A stretch of 64,000 nt of DNA from Nocardioides speluncae (GTDB lineage: Bacteria > Actinomycetota > Actinomycetes > Propionibacteriales > Nocardioidaceae): positions 17,038 through 81,037 of the forward strand of contig NZ_QEOO01000034.1 of NCBI RefSeq assembly GCF_003121585.1, given 5' to 3'. Position 1 is the first letter of the stretch; the number at the start of each line of letters is the position of its first letter. The position numbers were made by a program, and so were the translations under genes. Below the pieces are notes generated by a model. It was not told the origin of the DNA. It saw only the letters and a program-made list of their open reading frames with translations, and did not search any database. Below, piece by piece: positions 27,456 to 35,006 of the stretch.

Positions 27456-28916
27456 GTGACCGCAGACGTGGCGACCTCCGCCGACCTCGAACACACCAGT
27501 GCCGGAGCAGGCAACGCCGCGGCACAGACGCCTGCGGATCTCCTCGCGGACCTCCGGTACGGGTTCAACGGGGAAATCGTGACCCCCGCCGACCCGGAGT
27601 ACGACGGCTACCGGCGGCACTTCAACAGGCGCTTCGACAAGCATCCGGCCCTCGTCCTCCGGCCGGCGAACACCGTCGATGTCGTGGCCGCTGTCCGGTA
27701 CGCGCGCGCTGCGGACCTGGAGATCGCCGTCAGCTGCGGCGGGACGCACCCGGCGGGCTTCTCGCGCACCGACGGAGGGGTGGTCGTCGACCTGTCTTTG
27801 ATGCGAGCGGTGAAGGTGGAACCGATGGAGCAGACCGCCTGGCTACAGGGAGGTGCCCTCGGCGGCGACCTCTATGCCGAGGCGGGACGCCATGGCCTCG
27901 GGGGCGTGATGGGGTGGATGCGCACCACCGGCGTGGGTGGCGTCAACGTCCACGGAGGCTGGGGGCCGTTGTCGCCCAAGCTCGGCTGGGGCGTCGACAC
28001 GATCCTGGAGATGGAGATTGTGACGGCCGACGGTGAGGTGCTTCGTCTCGCTCCGAACGAGAATTCCGAGCTGTTCTGGGGAGCCCGTGGCGCGGGCGGC
28101 AACTTCGGCATCGTCACGTGGGTCAAGCAGAAGCTCTGCCGCGTGCCGGAGAAGGCCCTCATCGGCACCCTCATGTACACGCCGGAGCAGGGCCCCGATG
28201 TCCTGCGGCTGGTCGATGAGCTGGTGATGACGGCGTCCGAGGACATGTCCATGTTCGTGTACTCGTCGGTGGTCCCGGACGAGCCGGCCTACCCCGAGGC
28301 GCTCCGCGGCAGGCATGGTTTCATGGTCGTGGTGGTGCACATCGGTGATCGCGACCAGGCTGTCGAGGAGCTGCGTCCACTGCGAGAGGCCTACCCGCCG
28401 GCGCTGGACGGGGTAGTCGAGAGGTCGCTCTACGACTTCACGTGCGAGATGGATTCCTTCATCGTGCCGTGCCGTCAGTGGTACGACTTCGTCGAGGTCG
28501 AGGCCCTCACCGACGACGTGATCGAGGCGGTTACGACGTCCGCCCAGCGCATGGAGGAGCTGGAGCTCACCGCGGAGCTCACCCTGGTAGCCGTCGGTCG
28601 CGGACGTGACCCGGAGCACCCGAGCGCACTCGCGGTGGGCAATCGGCCGGGAGCGTGGCTCATGATGCCCGACACCTTCTGGGAGGACGAGGCGGACGAC
28701 GAGAAGAACATCGGGTGGGCCGACGAGTTCATGACCACGTTGAGCACGTGCGAGTCGCACTCCGACATCGGGTACGGCAACGTCCAGTCACGTCCTGATG
28801 TGGATCGAGAGCGTCGTTCGTTCGGCGAGGAGACCTGGCAGCGGCTGGTTGCGCTCAAGCGGCAGTACGACCCGGAGAACCTCTTCCACCTCAACCACAA
28901 CATCCCGCCTGCCTAG
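27456..28916 (+). CDS. FAD-binding PCMH/BBE oxidoreductase
   Basis: Third PCMH flavoprotein of the window (486 aa), related to the one at 20754 (both end YDP-N-F-N-NIPP). Seen: RPANTVDVVAAVRYARAADL, FAD loop SCGGTHPAGFSRTDGG, WGARGAGGNFGIVTWVKQ and the BBE tail YDPENLFHLNHNIPP. The residue aligned with the flavin-linking His of 6-HDNO is Thr, with a His one place later. The GTG at 27456 is preferred because GAAGGGA lies 6 nt before it; an in-frame ATG at 27441 lacks a ribosome site. It is transcribed away from the importer and shares its control region. Confidence 0.87.
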   Translation: MTADVATSADLEHTSAGAGNAAAQTPADLLADLRYGFNGEIVTPADPEYDGYRRHFNRRFDKHPALVLRPANTVDVVAAVRYARAADLEIAVSCGGTHPAGFSRTDGGVVVDLSLMRAVKVEPMEQTAWLQGGALGGDLYAEAGRHGLGGVMGWMRTTGVGGVNVHGGWGPLSPKLGWGVDTILEMEIVTADGEVLRLAPNENSELFWGARGAGGNFGIVTWVKQKLCRVPEKALIGTLMYTPEQGPDVLRLVDELVMTASEDMSMFVYSSVVPDEPAYPEALRGRHGFMVVVVHIGDRDQAVEELRPLREAYPPALDGVVERSLYDFTCEMDSFIVPCRQWYDFVEVEALTDDVIEAVTTSAQRMEELELTAELTLVAVGRGRDPEHPSALAVGNRPGAWLMMPDTFWEDEADDEKNIGWADEFMTTLSTCESHSDIGYGNVQSRPDVDRERRSFGEETWQRLVALKRQYDPENLFHLNHNIPPA

Positions 28917-28956
28917 GACCGCCGGTCCGCAACGAGCGGGAAGAGGAGGAACGCTC

Positions 28957-29283
28957 ATCACCGCCTATCTGCTGCTTGCAGGGGCCATCTGTGCCGAGAT
29001 CATGGCGACACTCTGCGTTCGCGCTTCGGACGGGTTCTCCAAGACGCCGTTCGTAGCGGCGCTCATCACCGGATACGTCGCCTCCTTCGCCCTGCTGGGC
29101 CTCGCTGTGCATCGAGACTTGCCGCTGGGCGTGGCCTACGGCATCTGGGCGGCGGTCGGGGTCGCTGCGATCGCGCTGCTGAGCGTGCCCCTATTCGGAG
29201 AGACGCTCTCCTGGGTGCAGTTGGGCGGCTTGGGCCTCGTCGCGTTGGGGGTCTTCGCGCTGGAAGCCGGCGGCACACACTGA
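28957..29283 (+). CDS. SMR-family small multidrug efflux protein with ATC start
   Basis: Small multidrug resistance pump of 108 aa with four membrane helices. The EmrE-like features are complete: the essential Glu in AGAICAEIMAT (residue 13), GVAYGIWAAVGVAAIALLS in helix 3 and WVQLGGLGLVALGVFAL in helix 4. There is no ATG, GTG or TTG at a sensible place. The family-expected start is the ATC at 28957, which stands 6 nt after a strong AGGAGGA (28944-28950). This is a rare start codon or a base change from ATG. It lies 40 bp after the flavoprotein gene and probably exports a toxic substrate or intermediate. Confidence 0.8.
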   Translation: MTAYLLLAGAICAEIMATLCVRASDGFSKTPFVAALITGYVASFALLGLAVHRDLPLGVAYGIWAAVGVAAIALLSVPLFGETLSWVQLGGLGLVALGVFALEAGGTH

Positions 29284-29292
29284 ACCACCGAC

Positions 29293-29309
29293 CCGCGTCG
29301 GCGACGCGG
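29293..29309. terminator. Hairpin between convergent genes
   Basis: Stem CCGCGTC / GACGCGG with a GGC loop, placed in the 29-bp space between the plus-strand SMR gene and the minus-strand aldehyde dehydrogenase remnant. No T-run follows. It could stop transcription from either side. Confidence 0.5.
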
Positions 29310-29312
29310 TAC

Positions 29313-29899
29313 TCAACGAGACGGAGCCACGCCGACGTACTTCACCGACAGGTACTCCTCGATCCCCTCGGGCCCGCCCTCACGGCCGAACCCGGAGTGC
29401 TTCACGCCACCGAACGGCGCGGCGGGGTTGGAGACGATGCCTTGGTTGATGCCGACCATGCCGAACTCGAGGGCCTCGCTGACCTCAAGCGCCCGGGTCA
29501 GATCGCGGGTGAACGCGTAGGCAACCAGGCCGAAGCGGGTGTCATTCGCCATGCGTAGTGCTTCGTCGTGGTCGGAGAACGTCGTGATGGGTGCGACCGG
29601 ACCGAAGATCTCCTCCTGCATCAGCTTCGCGTCCGTCGGTACGTCGGTCAGCACCGTTCGTGCGTAAAAGTAGCCGATGTCGCCGACTGCGGCGCCACCC
29701 GCGACCACGCGGGCGCCGCGGTCGGTCGCGTCCCTGACCAGGGCGGCGACGCCCTCGCGGGCCTTGTCGTCAATGAGCGGTCCGACGGTGACACCGTCCT
29801 CGGTGCCGCGGCCGACCTTCTCGGCGGCCATGCGGGCCGCGAACTTCTCGGCGAACTCGTCCGAGACCGACTCCTGCACCAGGAACCGGTTGGCCGCCC
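29313..29899 (-). pseudogene. Succinate-semialdehyde dehydrogenase (GabD-like) C-terminal fragment
   Basis: About the last 195 residues of a GabD-type aldehyde dehydrogenase: ANRFLVQESVSDEFAEKFA, GVTVGPLIDDKAREGV, EEIFGPVAPITTF, FGMVGINQGIVSNPAAPFGG and SGFGREGGPEGIEEYLSVKY. Homology stops just after the point where the catalytic Cys motif (GQxC) should stand; upstream sequence reads CGRPARA, which does not belong. The NAD-binding half and active-site Cys are therefore gone and the product would be inactive. The break at about 29899 joins a lysR fragment. Confidence 0.85.
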
Positions 29900-30271
29900 G
29901 TGCAGGCCGGCCGCACATCGGTCCGACTCACCGAACTCGTCGACGAGGACCTGCTGGTGCTGCCGCCCGAGCAGCACGCGCGGCGGGCCATCGACGGAGC
30001 CCTGCGCGACGCCGGCCTCGCGCCGAGGTCGCAGACAGAGTTCGGTACCCCCGAGGTGGCGCAGGCCCTGACAGCCGCCGGCCGCGGCATCGCGATCGTC
30101 TCCGACGACCCCCACTTCGACCTCATCCCCCTACGCATAACCGACCCGGGGGCCCGGTCCTAGTCCGGCTCTACGCCGCATGGATCCCACCAATCACGCC
30201 GCCGCCTCCCTCGCTGCCCTCGCGCACCGACTGACGGACTTCTGCGCCGAGCGCTACGGCGTACCTACATA
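29900..30271 (+). pseudogene. LysR-family regulator C-terminal fragment, frameshifted
   Basis: Remnant of the LysR substrate-binding domain: VRLTELVDEDLLVLPPEQH, then LAPRSQTEFGTPEVAQALTAAGRGIAIVSDDPHFDLIPLRI in the first frame. It then moves to a second frame (VRLYAAW) and to a third (DPTNHAAASLAALAHRL, DFCAERYG) before a TAA at 30269-30271. At least two single-base changes are needed. The whole DNA-binding half is absent. The 5' break faces the 5' break of the gabD fragment. Confidence 0.75.
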
Positions 30272-30296
30272 AGCATCGATCTCCGTGGCTTCGGGG
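30262..30296. promoter_or_regulatory. Fourth copy of the putative operator box
   Basis: TACCTACATAAGCATCGATC followed by TCCGTGGCTTCGGGG. It aligns with the box at 22173 (ACCTAC-TAA and TCCGTGG shared). It overlaps the stop of the broken lysR fragment and lies 86-120 bp before the NUDIX gene, so it may be a relic of a removed promoter or the NUDIX promoter. Confidence 0.4.
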
Positions 30297-30381
30297 ATGT
30301 GCTCGCCCGCCTCCCTCGCTTTCATGGGCACACGCGCTCTGAAACTGACCGACCAGATCCAAGTACGACGAGGAAGCCGAG

Positions 30382-30945
30382 GTGCCGTATGACGATCACA
30401 TCGCGTTCGCGCCCGATCGCTCCCCCGTGTGTCCGATGAATGCAACGGCGGGCCTCCCTACGGCCGGCGAACCAAGGGAATCGGTCGACGTGCCACGGTC
30501 TCGAACAATCGTGGCTGTGGTCGTGGGATGGCGCGGGCGCACCGCACTGTTCCGCCGCAGCGCCGCCGTCGACCATGACCGCGGGCGATGGCACTGCGTC
30601 ACCGGCTACCTCGACGCCAAGGTGACGCCCGCGCAGCAGGCGCTGGTGGAGCTGCAGGAGGAGACGGGCCTCGGTGTCGTCGCGCTGCACTCGTTCAGCT
30701 CCGGTCGTGTCCTGCATCTTGAAGACGGCGACGGGCGTACCTGGCGTGTGCACACCTTCAAGGCTGAAACCGGCCAGCGCCGCCTCAAGCTCAACCATGA
30801 GCATGACGCCTATCGCTGGGTGCGACCTTGCGACGTACCGCGCTTCGGCAACCGAGTCAGCTGGCTTGACCGCGTGCTCGCCGCCACCGCCGCAGTCGTT
30901 GCCGCGGATGATCGCGAAGCTGGACAGGCCGAACGCGTCCGGTAG
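30382..30945 (+). CDS. NUDIX-domain protein, possibly damaged at the 3' end
   Basis: NUDIX-like hydrolase of 187 aa. From about residue 40: RTIVAVVVGWRGRTALFRRS, RWHCVTGYLD and the box-like GYLDAKVTPAQQALVELQEETGLG, in which the ELQEETG core is kept but the first Glu and the Arg of the canonical box are replaced. HEHDAYRWV fits the family C-terminus. The last 15 or so residues are antisense to a broken minus-strand gene, so the natural end was probably replaced. The start GTG 30382 is uncertain. Activity is doubtful; a diphosphate substrate cannot be named. Confidence 0.6.
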   Translation: MPYDDHIAFAPDRSPVCPMNATAGLPTAGEPRESVDVPRSRTIVAVVVGWRGRTALFRRSAAVDHDRGRWHCVTGYLDAKVTPAQQALVELQEETGLGVVALHSFSSGRVLHLEDGDGRTWRVHTFKAETGQRRLKLNHEHDAYRWVRPCDVPRFGNRVSWLDRVLAATAAVVAADDREAGQAERVR

Positions 30946-31111
30946 CCGATGTGCTCGGCCAGGGCCTGCTTGTCGATGGACGCCGTGTCCAGGATGCTCC
31001 GGCGAGCACAACCGGGATAGCTCGTCAACGCAGCGATGGTTCTGGCGTTGTGCCCTTTTCGGCTCGGCCGACCCACGGATGACGTCCAAGGCGGGTGTCG
31101 GGGTTGTTCAT
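30893..31111 (-). pseudogene. Broken gene, N-terminal fragment of unknown family
   Basis: An ATG at 31111 with a good GAAGGAAG site starts MNNPDTRLGRHPWVGRAEKG. After a one-base loss in the AAAAGGG run (about 31052) the sense continues as HNARTIAALTSYPGCARR and ILDTASIDKQALAEHIGY. After a second shift it continues as FGLSSFAIIRGN before running into the NUDIX gene end. The three parts join smoothly, so this is a decayed conserved gene cut short. I do not recognise its function. Confidence 0.55.
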
Positions 31112-31772
31112 GGTCTTCCTTCGTGGTGCTGCGGGCGGGACGTCCGCTAGCACCAGCAGGTTCAGCCAGCCGCGTCCAGGGTGCGACACGACCTGCGCGC
31201 GACCGGCCATGGGGACGTAGGCCGATGTCGCGGCACCAGGGCGACGGAGACCCTTGTGGCGCCGACCTGGTAGCGATGGCGAAGCCGGCCGGTCATCTGG
31301 CGTGGGCGATCACCGATCACGGCAATCTTGGCGGCGCGTGAAAGTTCCACCAGGCATGCCCGGCGGCTGGGATCAAGCCGATCTTGGCTTCGAGGCGTAA
31401 CCGGCGCCGGCGCCCGACGGGTCAGACAACGACCAGCCGGGTTCGCGGCCGGCGACCCGGCGGCGCGGTTCGCGGGGGCGCGGATACCGCCGGACGCAGA
31501 GCGGGCTTGCTGGCGCAGCCGGGGCTGCAAAACCGAGTGACCCTGGCCCGCCGCCAGCACTACGCACAAACCAAGCACAAACTCCGCACCCCTGGGTAAC
31601 CCAGGGGCACTCAACGCACCCTCAGTCACCCAGCACCACATATCGCATCGATCTGGATGCGACGATCACACCGCCGCCAAGCGGCGCGTACAGCCAACTA
31701 GGAGTCGTCAGCAGAGTTCATCTGTGAGAACGACACCTGCGAAAACAGCGTTCTGACCTGCGGTTATGCAGA
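31112..31772. other. About 660 bp without a recognisable gene
   Basis: Several open frames exist on both strands but none shows family features or a ribosome site. A short hairpin (TCGCATC / GATGCGA) lies at 31643-31662. The stretch lies between the broken genes and the end of the suf operon and probably is decayed DNA at the border of the accessory region. Confidence 0.5.
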
Positions 31773-32138
31773 TCAGACGTTGAAGCCGAGGGCGCGCAGC
31801 TGCTCGCGGCCGTCGTCGGTGATCTTGTCCGGGCCCCACGGGGGCATCCAAACCCAGTTGATCGCGACGTCGTTCACCAGGCCCTCGAGGGCGGTGTTGG
31901 TCTGGTCCATGATCACGTCGGTCAGCGGACACGCGGCCGAGGTGAGGGTCATGTCGAGCACGACGTTGGTCGAGTCGTCGAGGTGTACGTCGTACACCAG
32001 GCCGAGGTCGACCACGTTGATGCCGAGCTCGGGGTCGACCACGTCCTTCATCGCCTCGGTGATCTCCTCGACGGTGACGGTCGTGGTGCCGACGCCACCA
32101 GCCTCGGGTACGTCGGGCAGGTCGCTGAGGTCGGTCAT
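31773..32138 (-). CDS. sufT: SufT-like (DUF59) Fe-S assembly factor
   Basis: DUF59/MIP18-family protein (121 aa) that helps Fe-S cluster maturation. Seen: TEAMKDVVDPELGINVVDLG near residue 28, the hallmark DPE; TLTSAACPLTD with the conserved Cys; and WMPPWGPDKITDDGREQL. The ATG at 32138 overlaps the sufU stop (ATGA). It is the last gene of the SUF operon, as in mycobacteria (Rv1466 position). Confidence 0.92.
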   Translation of the reverse strand: MTDLSDLPDVPEAGGVGTTTVTVEEITEAMKDVVDPELGINVVDLGLVYDVHLDDSTNVVLDMTLTSAACPLTDVIMDQTNTALEGLVNDVAINWVWMPPWGPDKITDDGREQLRALGFNV

Positions 32139-32605
32139 CGTGCGGTCTCCTTCTCGAGACTGTTGCTTTCGAGCACCTGGGCGGTGGCGTCCTTCCAGGC
32201 CATCCACGACAGTAGTGCGCACTTCACGCGGGCCGGGAACTTCGCGACGCCGGCGAACGCGATCCCGTCCTCCAGCACGTCCTCGTCCGGCTCGATGGTG
32301 CCCTTGCTCTGCATGAGAGTCAGGAAGTTCTCGTGGATCGCCATCGCCTCGTCGATGGGCATGCCGATCACCAGCTCGGTGAGCACCGACGCCGACGCCT
32401 GCGAGATCGAGCAGCCCCGGGCGTCGTACGACACGTCCTTCACCTGACCGTCCACCAGGTGCACGCGCAGCGTGATCTCGTCACCGCAGGTGGGGTTGAC
32501 GTGGTGCACCTCGGCCTCGAACTCGTCCCGCAAGCCTTTGTTGTGGGGGTTCTTGTAGTGGTCGAGGATGATCTCTTGGTAGAGGGTGTCCAGGTCGGTA
32601 CTCAT
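32135..32605 (-). CDS. sufU: SufU Fe-S assembly / sulfur-transfer protein
   Basis: Zinc-containing SufU (156 aa) that accepts sulfur from SufS. The three conserved Cys are present in NPTCGDE, DARGCSISQAS and ARVKCALLSW, with the Asp after the first Cys. The insertion between Cys 2 and 3 that separates SufU from IscU is present. A GTG directly before the ATG gives one extra possible codon. The sufS stop is 3 bp upstream. Confidence 0.94.
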   Translation of the reverse strand: MSTDLDTLYQEIILDHYKNPHNKGLRDEFEAEVHHVNPTCGDEITLRVHLVDGQVKDVSYDARGCSISQASASVLTELVIGMPIDEAMAIHENFLTLMQSKGTIEPDEDVLEDGIAFAGVAKFPARVKCALLSWMAWKDATAQVLESNSLEKETAR

Positions 32606-32608
32606 CAC

Positions 32609-33865
32609 TCAGCCCAACTTGAAGTAGGAGCGGGTGTATTCCAGGCCGTCGACCAGCGCGTCGATCTCGGCCGGCGTGGTGTAGAGGTACGACGACATCC
32701 GGGTCGAGCTCTGCACGCCGAACCGCTTGTGAGCGGGCTTGGCGCAGTGGTGGCCCGCCCGGACCGCGATCCCCCGCGAGTCGAGCACCTGCGCGACGTC
32801 GTGAGGGTGCACGCCGTCGATCTCGAAGGAGATCGCTCCCCCGCGCTGGGTCGCGTCCAGCGGACCGAGCACGGTCAGACCGGGCACGGTGGCCAGGCCC
32901 TCCAGCGCGTACGCCGTGATCGCCTGCTCATGGGCGTGGATCGCGTCCATCCCGATATGACTGAGGTAGTCGACCGCGGCGCCCAGCCCGACCGCCTCGA
33001 CGATCGGCGGCGTGCCGGCCTCGAACTTGTGCGGGATCCCGGCGTACGTCGACCGCTCCATCTCGACGGTGGCGATCATCTCGCCGCCGCCCAGGAACGG
33101 CGGCAGCTGCTCGAGCAGCTCGCGCTTGCCCCACAGCACGCCGATCCCGGTCGGGCCGACCACCTTGTGACCAGTGAACGCGAGCAGGTCGGCACCGCTG
33201 GTCGTCACGTCGACCGGCAGCTGCGGCGCTGCCTGGGAGGCGTCGACGACCACGATCGCGCCGACCTCGTGGGCCCGACGCGCGATCTCGGCGACCGGGT
33301 TGATGGTGCCGAGCATGTTCGACACCCAGGTCAGCGCGACCACCTTGGTGCGCTCGGTGATCAGCTCGTCGATGTTGGTCAGGTCCAGCTGGCCGTCGTC
33401 GGTGAGACCGAACCAGCGCAGCGTCGCGCCGGTCCGCTGGGTCAGCAGTTGCCACGGCACGATGTTGGAGTGGTGCTCCATCTCGGTGATCACGACCTCG
33501 TCGCCCTCACCGACCTGCAGCGGCCCCCGCGCCCAGGCGAGCGTGTTGGCGGCGAGGTTGAGCGCTTCGGAGGCGTTCTTGGTGAAGATCACCTCATCGC
33601 GAGGCGCATTGATGAACGCCGCGACCTTGTCCCGCGCCGCCTCGAACGCCTCCGACGACTCCGCGCCGAGCTGGTGCATGGCGCGGGCGACGTTGGCGTT
33701 GTGCCGCTCCAGGTGGTCGACCATCGCGTCGATCACGCACTGCGGCTTCTGCGAGGTGTTCGCGCTGTCCAGATAGACCAGAGGCAGCCCGCCCGCGAGC
33801 GTGCGCGACAGGATCGGGAAGTCCTTGCGCAGGACCCCCAGCTCGGGAAGCAGGCCGCCGACCAT
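32609..33865 (-). CDS. sufS: Cysteine desulfurase SufS
   Basis: Group II PLP-dependent cysteine desulfurase (418 aa). The PLP lysine is in TGHKVVGPTGIG, the PLP-stacking His in EMEHHSN, and the catalytic Cys in RAGHHCAKPAHKR near residue 370. It liberates sulfur from cysteine for SufU and the SufBCD scaffold. The ATG forms a TGATG overlap with sufC. Confidence 0.96.
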   Translation of the reverse strand: MVGGLLPELGVLRKDFPILSRTLAGGLPLVYLDSANTSQKPQCVIDAMVDHLERHNANVARAMHQLGAESSEAFEAARDKVAAFINAPRDEVIFTKNASEALNLAANTLAWARGPLQVGEGDEVVITEMEHHSNIVPWQLLTQRTGATLRWFGLTDDGQLDLTNIDELITERTKVVALTWVSNMLGTINPVAEIARRAHEVGAIVVVDASQAAPQLPVDVTTSGADLLAFTGHKVVGPTGIGVLWGKRELLEQLPPFLGGGEMIATVEMERSTYAGIPHKFEAGTPPIVEAVGLGAAVDYLSHIGMDAIHAHEQAITAYALEGLATVPGLTVLGPLDATQRGGAISFEIDGVHPHDVAQVLDSRGIAVRAGHHCAKPAHKRFGVQSSTRMSSYLYTTPAEIDALVDGLEYTRSYFKLG

Positions 33866-34635
33866 CAGACTGCCGCGCTCTTCGCTGCCTGGATGTACTT
33901 GTCGTAGCCCTCGGCCTCGAGCTGGTCGGCCAGCTCCGGACCGCCCTCCTCGGCGACCTTGCCGTCGACGAACACGTGCACGAAGTCCGGCTTGATGTAG
34001 CGCAGGATCCGCGTGTAGTGGGTGATCAGCAGCACGCCCTTGTCGGCGTCCTCGGTGAACCGGTTGACGCCCTCGGCGACGATCTTCAGCGCGTCGATGT
34101 CGAGGCCGGAGTCGGTCTCGTCGAGGATCGCGACCTTCGGGTCGAGGAGCTCCAGCTGGGCGATCTCGTGCCGCTTCTTCTCACCACCGGAGAAGCCCTC
34201 GTTGACCGAGCGCTGCGCGAAGGTGGGGTCCAGGTTCAGCCGCTCGAGGGTGCCGTTGACGTCCTTGACCCAGGTCCGCAGCTTCGGCGCCTCGCCGTCG
34301 ATCGCGGTCTTCGCCGTACGCAGGAAGTTCGAGACCGAGACGCCCGGGACCTCGACGGGGTACTGCATGGCCAGGAACAGCCCGGCCCGCGCCCGCTCGT
34401 CGACGGTCATCGCCAGCACGTCCTCGCCGTCCAGCGTGACCGAGCCGCTAGTCACGGTGTACTTCGGATGCCCGGCGACCGAGTAGGCCAGCGTGCTCTT
34501 GCCGGAGCCGTTGGGCCCCATGATCGCGTGGGTCTCGCCGTCCTTGATGGTCAGCGTGACGCCCTTGAGGATCTCCTTGGCGCCGTCCTCGGTGTCGACC
34601 GAGACGTGGAGGTCCTTGATCTCCAGGGTGCTCAT
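33865..34635 (-). CDS. sufC: SufC ATPase of the SufBCD scaffold
   Basis: ABC-type ATPase (256 aa) without membrane partner. Walker A GPNGSGKST, Q-loop MQYPVEVPGVS, the SufC-type signature FSGGEKKRHEIAQL and Walker B VAILDETDSGLD. It drives conformational change of SufB-SufD during cluster assembly. I chose ATG 34635, as MSTLEIKDLHVSV matches the normal N-terminus. Confidence 0.96.
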   Translation of the reverse strand: MSTLEIKDLHVSVDTEDGAKEILKGVTLTIKDGETHAIMGPNGSGKSTLAYSVAGHPKYTVTSGSVTLDGEDVLAMTVDERARAGLFLAMQYPVEVPGVSVSNFLRTAKTAIDGEAPKLRTWVKDVNGTLERLNLDPTFAQRSVNEGFSGGEKKRHEIAQLELLDPKVAILDETDSGLDIDALKIVAEGVNRFTEDADKGVLLITHYTRILRYIKPDFVHVFVDGKVAEEGGPELADQLEAEGYDKYIQAAKSAAV

Positions 34636-34670
34636 CTGTTGCTTCTCTCTTCCTTCGAAATCTGTGGGTA

Positions 34671-35006
34671 TCAGCTGGGGCGGACGCCGTTGAGCGTGGT
34701 GGTGACGTCCACGTACACCTCGTCGCCGCGCACCTCGACCGGGAACGTCGCGACCGGCTCGGTGGCGGGCAGGTGCGTGGGCTTGCCGGTGCGCAAGTCG
34801 AAGCAGGAGCCGTGCAGCCAGCACTCGACCGTGCCGTTGGCGACCTCGCCCTCGGACAGCTCCACCTCGGCGTGCGAGCAGACGTTCTGGACCGCGAAGA
34901 ACTCGTCGCCGTCGCGGGCCACCGCGACCTCGAGCTCCTCGATGGTCACCGCCAGCGCCTCGTCGTCGCGGACCTCGGCCACCGTGCAGGCACGCTCGAA
35001 GCTCAT
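34671..35006 (-). CDS. Rieske-type 2Fe-2S ferredoxin in the suf operon
   Basis: Small Rieske protein (111 aa) with the two ligand pairs CSHAEVEL and CWLHGSCFD, giving 2 Cys and 2 His ligands. It resembles the small ferredoxin subunit of dioxygenases and is a regular member of actinobacterial suf operons. It overlaps the sufD stop. A role in electron supply to cluster assembly is assumed. Confidence 0.92.
   Translation of the reverse strand: MSFERACTVAEVRDDEALAVTIEELEVAVARDGDEFFAVQNVCSHAEVELSEGEVANGTVECWLHGSCFDLRTGKPTHLPATEPVATFPVEVRGDEVYVDVTTTLNGVRPS

Noticed and set aside
30322..31089. Minus-strand open frame of about 255 codons
   Set aside because: Mostly antisense to the NUDIX gene; only its broken-gene segment has meaning and that needs frameshifts.
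31162..31641. Minus-strand open frame of about 159 codons
   Set aside because: No recognisable family, no ribosome site and composition like noncoding high-GC DNA.
31643..31662. Terminator of the suf operon
   Set aside because: The hairpin is short, lies 110 bp after the sufT stop and has no T-run; evidence too weak to call.
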